A stretch of DNA of 64,000 bases from Acidimicrobiia bacterium (lineage in GTDB: Bacteria; Actinomycetota; Acidimicrobiia; Acidimicrobiales; AC-14). Every line of letters begins with the position of its first letter. The first letter of the stretch is position 1. The DNA lies in assembly GCA_023264995.1 (NCBI GenBank), contig JAHFUR010000004.1, positions 102,921 through 166,920 on the forward strand, written 5' to 3'. This document shows, piece after piece, positions 58,496 through 64,000 of the stretch. Below the pieces are notes generated by a model. That model worked only from the letters and a program-made list of their open reading frames with translations, searched no databases and was not told the DNA's origin. A program made the position numbers and the translations under genes.

Positions 58496-61321
58496 TCAGA
58501 CCACCCTACTGCCTCGCCTCCGCCGCCTCGGGGGGAGCACGGCCACGCCGGCGGCGAGCAGGGCAACTCCCGTCACGGCGGCGCCGGCGACGAACGGGCG
58601 GGGGAGGTAGCCCAGGGTCACGGTGTGGCGGCCGGCGGGGACGAACACCCCCATGAGGGCGCCGTCGACCGCCACGACCGGCGCCGGCTCGCCGTCGACC
58701 TTCGCCGTCCATCCGGTGGCCAGGTTCTGGGAGACGACGAGGAGCGACGTCGCCCCGCCGGTCACCTCGGCGTGGACGGTGTTGTCGCCGATCCGCGACG
58801 AGAGGACCTGCGGCGGGGGGGCGCCGGGCGCCGGCGCGAGGTGGGCGCCGGCCGGGCCGACGTACGCGGCCACGTCGGCGTCCTCGGGCGGCCGGGTGGC
58901 GGCCCACGCCAGCAGCGACGCCTGGTCGGGGAAGGCCCGCCAGCGGGCGTGGGTGCTGACCAGGGGCCAGGCCGAGGGCCGCTCGTAGATCCACGACTCC
59001 TCGGTGGAGACCAGGCGTACGTCCTGGCCGGGGTCCTCGATCAGGAGCTGGCGGGCGGCGCGCGGGCCGGTCATCCCGATGTCGACGGTGCACCCGGCCT
59101 TGTCGGAAGTGGCCGTGAACCGGTACGAGTCGCCGGCGGCCAACGCCCGGCCGACCACGGCGAACCCCGTCCAGCCGCCGCCGATGTCGAAGGACGGGCG
59201 GGTGGCGTGGGCCAGCGGGCGGTCGCCGCTGAGCAGGGTGAGGGTCACGAAGGCCCCCCGGCACGCCTTGCTCGACGCCCGCAGCGGGACGTAGATCCCG
59301 TTGAGCGGGCCGGGCGCCAACCCCGAGGTGGCGTCCGCCGGCAGGCCGTCGACCGACGCCCAGCGGTCCCAGGTCAGGTCGGCGTCGCCGGCGACCCGGC
59401 CGAAGGGCAGCTCGTCGGCCCCTTCGGCGAAATAGCGCACGGCCAGGTGGTCGAGCACGGGCGAGGTGAGGTTCCACTCCTCGCGCCGGAGGTTGATCTT
59501 GAGCGCGTCCCGAGAGAAGGCACCGGGGTTGAAGGCCCCGACCAGGGCCTTGAACTGCTTCGAGTGCAGGGCCAGGCCCCGGAGGTCGGGGAGCCCGAGG
59601 GCCTGCCCGGAGTTCGGGTAGTAGTTGTACTCCGTGGCCGCGAAGCGGTACTGGTCGTCCAGGAGGCCGCGCAGGGCTCGGTGACCGGCCCGCTCGCCGT
59701 AGAAGTCGCCGATGGGTGCCTCGGGCGTGAAGTGGCGCAAGGGCCAGCCGAGCTGGGCGAACAGCAGGGCGGCAAGGGCCAGGGTGGCGACGACCTGGCC
59801 CCGCGCCGTCGGTCGGCGCACCGCCAGCCCCGCGACTAGGGCGGCGACGCCGGCCAGCGCCATGGCGAGGGCGAAGTGGGCGGTGACGTTACGGAGGAGG
59901 TTGTGGCTGGAGGCGGTCCGGAGGAAGTCGGCGGCGGGGAGCAGGAGGGCGCCGGCCAGGACGGCAAGGGTGGCGCCGGAGGCGGCGGGCGACGCCGGGA
60001 CGGCGGCGTCGGGTGCGGGGCGCCGGGCGGCCCACCACGCATCCAGGGCCAGGGCGCCGAGCACGGCCACGGCCAGGCTGATGAGGAACCGGGACCGGCC
60101 GACGGGGTTGCGGGCGATGCCGGGCAGGTGCTCGACCACGGTCAGCAGCGGCGTGCCGACGTAGTTCACGACCACACCGACGGCGGCCATGCCGCAGAAG
60201 AAGGGCCAGGCGTCGGCGCCCGCCCGCCGGAGCCGGACCCGCCCGAGGGCGGCGGCGGCCAGGCCGGCGGCCAGCGCAACCGCGGCGATCATCCCGACGT
60301 GGGACACGCTCTCCACCGGGTTGAGGCCGCTCCACCACGGCCCGGAGAGGGGCGGGCCGGTGGCGCTGAGGTCGAGCAGCCCGAAGATCTGGATCGACGG
60401 GATGTGCCCGCCGCCGGGCCCGACCCGGACATCGAGGGTGCCCCGGGCGAGCACCTCGGACACGAACGGCACGAGGGTGGCCGCAGCCAGCGCCACCCCC
60501 CACACGATGGCCGCGGCCGGGAGCACCACCCGCCGGACAGCGTCCCGGAGGCTCGACCCGCCCCGGACCGAGAGCCAGGCCGCCCATGCCGAGGCGCCGT
60601 AGACGCAGAAGACCCAGCCCGACGGGAAGCCCTCGGCCCACGCCCACGCCACCAGCCCGGCCAGCGCCGCCGCGCCCCGCAGGCCGCCCCCGCCAGCGAA
60701 CTGGTGACCGGAACGAGGGTCACCGCCCAGAGATCCGTCACCGGTTCGGCTGGGATGCCCGACCAGCCGGTGGACGGCCCAGAAGAGCGCCGGCACCAGG
60801 AACACGGCGTCGACCCGGTGGATGAAGACCAGGTTCGTTCCACTGAAGGTGTACGCCACGCCGGCCAGCACCGCCGGCCCGACCGCCGTGCCCAGCCGGC
60901 GGACGAGGAGGTAGGTGAACGTCTGGCAGAAGACCAGGGCCAGGAAGACCTTGAGGCCGATGGCGTACCAGGCCGGGAGGAACAGGAACCCGATGCTGAA
61001 GGGCGAGAAGAGCCCGTTCAGTGGCAGGGTCCCCGTCGGCTGGCCGGCGGCCAGGTTCGGGTCCCACATCTGGAACGTCCCGTGGCGCAGGGCCCTGAAG
61101 AAGGACACCGGTCCGGCCAGCGACTCGGCCTGGTCGGTCTGGACCAGCGACTTCACGTACGGCGGGCGGCGCAAGGCCTCGCGGTAGGGCGACTTGGCCT
61201 CGATGAGGTCGACGCCGGCGTACGTGCGCTGGCCGAGCATGGCCTGGGGCATGAGCAGGAAGGCGCAGGCCAGGAAGACGGCGGCGGGGAGCACGGCCCG
61301 GCGGAGAGTGTCGCGGGTCAT
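58496..61321 (-). CDS. YfhO-like multi-TM membrane protein (941 aa)
   Basis: WDPNLAAGQPTGTLPLNGLFSPF, many TM segments, C-term GWTAKVDGEPAPVVAVDGALMGVFVPAGRHTVTLGYLP. Confidence 0.85.
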   Translation of the reverse strand: MTRDTLRRAVLPAAVFLACAFLLMPQAMLGQRTYAGVDLIEAKSPYREALRRPPYVKSLVQTDQAESLAGPVSFFRALRHGTFQMWDPNLAAGQPTGTLPLNGLFSPFSIGFLFLPAWYAIGLKVFLALVFCQTFTYLLVRRLGTAVGPAVLAGVAYTFSGTNLVFIHRVDAVFLVPALFWAVHRLVGHPSRTGDGSLGGDPRSGHQFAGGGGLRGAAALAGLVAWAWAEGFPSGWVFCVYGASAWAAWLSVRGGSSLRDAVRRVVLPAAAIVWGVALAAATLVPFVSEVLARGTLDVRVGPGGGHIPSIQIFGLLDLSATGPPLSGPWWSGLNPVESVSHVGMIAAVALAAGLAAAALGRVRLRRAGADAWPFFCGMAAVGVVVNYVGTPLLTVVEHLPGIARNPVGRSRFLISLAVAVLGALALDAWWAARRPAPDAAVPASPAASGATLAVLAGALLLPAADFLRTASSHNLLRNVTAHFALAMALAGVAALVAGLAVRRPTARGQVVATLALAALLFAQLGWPLRHFTPEAPIGDFYGERAGHRALRGLLDDQYRFAATEYNYYPNSGQALGLPDLRGLALHSKQFKALVGAFNPGAFSRDALKINLRREEWNLTSPVLDHLAVRYFAEGADELPFGRVAGDADLTWDRWASVDGLPADATSGLAPGPLNGIYVPLRASSKACRGAFVTLTLLSGDRPLAHATRPSFDIGGGWTGFAVVGRALAAGDSYRFTATSDKAGCTVDIGMTGPRAARQLLIEDPGQDVRLVSTEESWIYERPSAWPLVSTHARWRAFPDQASLLAWAATRPPEDADVAAYVGPAGAHLAPAPGAPPPQVLSSRIGDNTVHAEVTGGATSLLVVSQNLATGWTAKVDGEPAPVVAVDGALMGVFVPAGRHTVTLGYLPRPFVAGAAVTGVALLAAGVAVLPPRRRRRGSRVV
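60697..60748. repeat. Palindromic repeat copy 3, in-frame inside the YfhO-like coding sequence
   Basis: CGAACTGGTGAC (60697-60708) / GTCACCGGTTCG (60737-60748), 11 of 12 paired. Confidence 0.65.
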
Positions 61322-61409
61322 GTCGGCCGGATTCTTGCCGCTCCGCCCGTCACCCTGCCCGTCGGCACCGGGCGCTGCCGGTCACCACCGGGGCGGTAGC
61401 CTCGCCGGC

Positions 61410-63752
61410 GTGCGTCCGGGCCTGCACCCGGCCAGCAAGCTGCGGCGGCCAGTCCTGTGGGCCGCCCTGAGCTACGTCCTCCTCGGCACGGTCGCCCTGT
61501 GGCCGTCGGTCCGCCCCGGCCGCACGCTCGTACCGTCCGACGCGCTCATCATCGTGACCCCGTACTCGGCGCTGCCGACCGCCCACGAACCCCACAACCT
61601 GCAGCTCTCCGACGCCACGTTCCAGTTCTTCCCGTGGTTCCACTACGTGGCCGACGGCCTGCGCCACGGCGAGATCCGCCAGTGGGACCCCGACCTGCTG
61701 GCGGGCGTGCCGGTGAGCCCGAACGGGAACGTCAGCCCGTACTACCCGCCGACGTGGCTGGGGGCGGTGTTGTCGCCCTACGACGCCTACGACGTCTTCG
61801 TCGTCCTCCACCTGGTCCTCGGGGCGCTGGGCGTCTACGTGCTCTCCCGAGCGCTGGGTACCCGCCCGCTGGCGGCGTGGACCGGCGGCCTCCTGGCCTT
61901 CACCGCCGCGTTCTGGGTCCACTGGTCGCTGCACCTGGTCCACATCGCCGGCATGGTGTGGTGCCCGTGGGTGCTGGCCGCGACGTGGTGGTTGCTGGCC
62001 GCCCCGTCGCGCCGGCGGGTGGCCGCCCTCGCCGCCGTGGTGGGCGTCTGGCTCCTGGGCGGTAGCCCGCAGTACGTCTTCTACGGCGGCCTGGCCGTCG
62101 GCGGGGTGGCTGTCACCGTCCTCGCCGGCCGACGGGCGCGACGGACCGGCCCCGTCCTGCGGCCGGCGCTGGCCTTCGCCGCCGCCATGGGGTTGGGGGC
62201 ACTCATCGCCGCGCCGGTCCTGCTGCCCACGCTCACCACCTCCGGGGAGGTCGTCCGCACCCGGGAGACCGAGGCCCAGACGGGCCACATCCCCCGGCGG
62301 GAGGCCATCCGGGCAGTCGTGCCCGACGCCACGGGGAACGCCGCCGACTACGTGTTCCAGGGCTCCAACGACGAGCTGCGGATGGACTCGCCCTTCCTCG
62401 GGGTGACGGGGGTGCTCCTCGCCGGCGCCGCGCTAGGGGGCGTCAACCGCCGCCAACGGGGCCGCCTGGTCCTCGTCGCCGGCGCGGTCTGCACGGTGCT
62501 GCTGGCCTACACCGGGTTCCCTCACCGGGTGCTCTACGCCCTGGTGCCCGGCTACGACCGGTTCCGGTCGAGCCCCCGCTGGCTGTTCCTCCTTCCCGTC
62601 TTCGCCCTCCCCCTGGCCGCTCTGGGCCTCGAGGACCTCCTGGCCGGCGCCCGCCGGGCCCGCGCCGCCCTGGGCGCCACGGCGGCGACTGCGGTGCTCG
62701 CTGTCGGCGGCTGGTTCGCGTACGAACAGGCCCAGCCGGGCACGCCGGTGGCCTACTTCCGGAACCGGTCCCTCGTCGCCCTCGCCGTCATCGTCGTGGT
62801 CGCCGGGGCCGGCTGGGCCGCCCGGTCCCGGCCCCGGTGGGCGGTGGCTGCCGTCGTCCTCATGGCGCTCGGGGAGGTGGGCTTCCACACCCCGCGGTGG
62901 TACCCACGCGTCAACCAGGCAACCGCCTACCCACCGTCGGTGGTGAGCGACCTGGCGACGACGCGAGGCGGGCGGTTCATCACCGTCGGTGTTCGCAGCC
63001 CCTTCCCCCCGTTCGCGCCCGACGTCTCGATGGTCTTCGGCGCGGCCGACGCCCACGGGCTCTCCGTGCTGTTCCCCCGCGACTACGACCGGTTCCTGCG
63101 CCTCATCGACGACTACGGGCTCTACGCCGAGGAGTTCAACCTGGCCCCGTCCCTGTCCAGCGGCGACCGGCTGGCGTCGCCCCTGCTCGACGTGCTCGAC
63201 GTGCGCACCGTGCTGGCCGAGCGCGACGTGGCCATCCCCGGCCAGTACACCCGGCTCGTGCCGGACAGCACCGAACCCTGGGTCTACGCACGGCCGTCGC
63301 CCGGCGGTGCCATGGTCGTGCGCCGGGCCGAGCCGGCAACCGAGGACGAGATGTGGCGGCGCGTCGCCGCGCCGGGCTGGGATCCGTCGGCGGCGGCGGC
63401 CGTGGTCGGGCTGGGCGAGACGGTGGCCGGGGCCGGGGGCACCGCCACCGCCCGGCCGGCGCCGGCGGACCGGGAGGCATGGGAGGTCGACGCCCCCAGC
63501 GGCGGGTTCCTCCGCGTCGGGGCCCGCTGGGACCCGGGCTGGTCAGCCACCATCGACGGGAGGAGGGCCCCGGTCCTGCGGGCCGACGGCGTGTTCCGGG
63601 GCGTGACGGTCCCGGCCGGCCACCACCTCGTGCGGTTCTCCTACCGGAACGCCGACGAGATGTGGGGCCGGTCCGTGGCCGGCGTCGGGCTCCTTGTGCT
63701 CGTCGGGCTGGTCCTTCCCGGACCTCGCCGATCGGCGATGGGAGCCGGCTGA
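61410..63752 (+). CDS. YfhO-like multi-TM membrane protein (780 aa), paralogue of the divergent neighbour
   Basis: IRQWDPDLLAGVPVSPNGNVSPYYPPTWL, C-term GWSATIDGRRAPVLRADGVFRGVTVPAGHHLVRFSYR; start GTG inferred. Confidence 0.85.
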   Translation: MRPGLHPASKLRRPVLWAALSYVLLGTVALWPSVRPGRTLVPSDALIIVTPYSALPTAHEPHNLQLSDATFQFFPWFHYVADGLRHGEIRQWDPDLLAGVPVSPNGNVSPYYPPTWLGAVLSPYDAYDVFVVLHLVLGALGVYVLSRALGTRPLAAWTGGLLAFTAAFWVHWSLHLVHIAGMVWCPWVLAATWWLLAAPSRRRVAALAAVVGVWLLGGSPQYVFYGGLAVGGVAVTVLAGRRARRTGPVLRPALAFAAAMGLGALIAAPVLLPTLTTSGEVVRTRETEAQTGHIPRREAIRAVVPDATGNAADYVFQGSNDELRMDSPFLGVTGVLLAGAALGGVNRRQRGRLVLVAGAVCTVLLAYTGFPHRVLYALVPGYDRFRSSPRWLFLLPVFALPLAALGLEDLLAGARRARAALGATAATAVLAVGGWFAYEQAQPGTPVAYFRNRSLVALAVIVVVAGAGWAARSRPRWAVAAVVLMALGEVGFHTPRWYPRVNQATAYPPSVVSDLATTRGGRFITVGVRSPFPPFAPDVSMVFGAADAHGLSVLFPRDYDRFLRLIDDYGLYAEEFNLAPSLSSGDRLASPLLDVLDVRTVLAERDVAIPGQYTRLVPDSTEPWVYARPSPGGAMVVRRAEPATEDEMWRRVAAPGWDPSAAAAVVGLGETVAGAGGTATARPAPADREAWEVDAPSGGFLRVGARWDPGWSATIDGRRAPVLRADGVFRGVTVPAGHHLVRFSYRNADEMWGRSVAGVGLLVLVGLVLPGPRRSAMGAG

Positions 63753-63906
63753 GCGCAGGGTGCGCCGGTTCGGGTGGGCAGGGCGGCTATGGTGAAGCTC
63801 ACCCAAGGCTTGGTCGGGACATGCCTTCGCCCCACTGTGCGGTCAGCGATCCAGTGCGGTCGGTGATGGCCTTCGACGGGAGCCAGGGCTCGACAAGGAG
63901 AGACGC

Positions 63907-64000
63907 ATGACGAAACGCAACGTGTTCACCGCGTTGGCCGCGGCAGCGATGGTGCTGGGGCTGCTCGGCACGGCCGGGCCCTCGGGGGCCCAGGTCACCC
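63907..64000 (+). CDS. Secreted protein, 5' fragment only (runs off window)
   Basis: AAGGAGAG SD then MTKRNVFTALAAAAMVLGLLGTAGPSGAQVT signal peptide. Confidence 0.6.
   Translation, partial: MTKRNVFTALAAAAMVLGLLGTAGPSGAQVT

Noticed and set aside
57446-59839. 797-aa plus-strand ORF
   Set aside because: Antisense to the methyltransferase and YfhO-like genes; no motifs.
1-64000. CRISPR arrays, tRNA/rRNA genes, transposases, integrases, phage genes
   Set aside because: None recognised by eye: no regularly spaced direct repeats, no tRNA-like cloverleaf noticed and no ORF with DDE/tyrosine-recombinase signatures. tRNAscan would be needed to exclude a missed tRNA.

Overview
64 kb of very high-GC bacterial chromosome. 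Gene content and codon usage look actinobacterial; an Acidimicrobiia-like lineage is inference only. I support about 55 protein genes and found no rRNA, tRNA, CRISPR, transposase or phage genes. Main blocks: (i) aat, a membrane protein, a HyuA/HyuB pair and a HAD hydrolase (1-5.9 kb); (ii) a minus-strand run of two giant uncharacterised proteins (1338 and 1085 aa), a cupredoxin lipoprotein, a DUF2330-like protein, a propeller-like protein, thiH and thiG (5.8-17.8 kb); (iii) lipoate metabolism: DUF2203-like, an unlisted 30-aa membrane peptide, lpdA, sucB-type E2 and a single-ORF LipB-LipA fusion (17.8-22.6 kb); (iv) secreted SOD-like protein, M24 peptidase, SDR, GMC oxidoreductase fused to a DUF1080 domain, TetR; (v) an SPFH/zinc-ribbon/TM stress-type cassette; (vi) metH, ddl, murF, cobalamin adenosyltransferase and pepA; (vii) a surface-polysaccharide region (42.5-63.8 kb): rmlA, several GTs, Wzm/Wzt ABC exporter, a methyltransferase with a coiled-coil tail and two divergent YfhO-like membrane proteins. 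Strongest leads: the GMC-DUF1080 fusion, the LipB-LipA fusion, a GGTGAC-core palindromic repeat family with one copy inside a coding region, an SD-sequestering hairpin upstream of the DUF2330-like gene, the giant two-gene module, and a candidate WbdD-like chain terminator/ruler.
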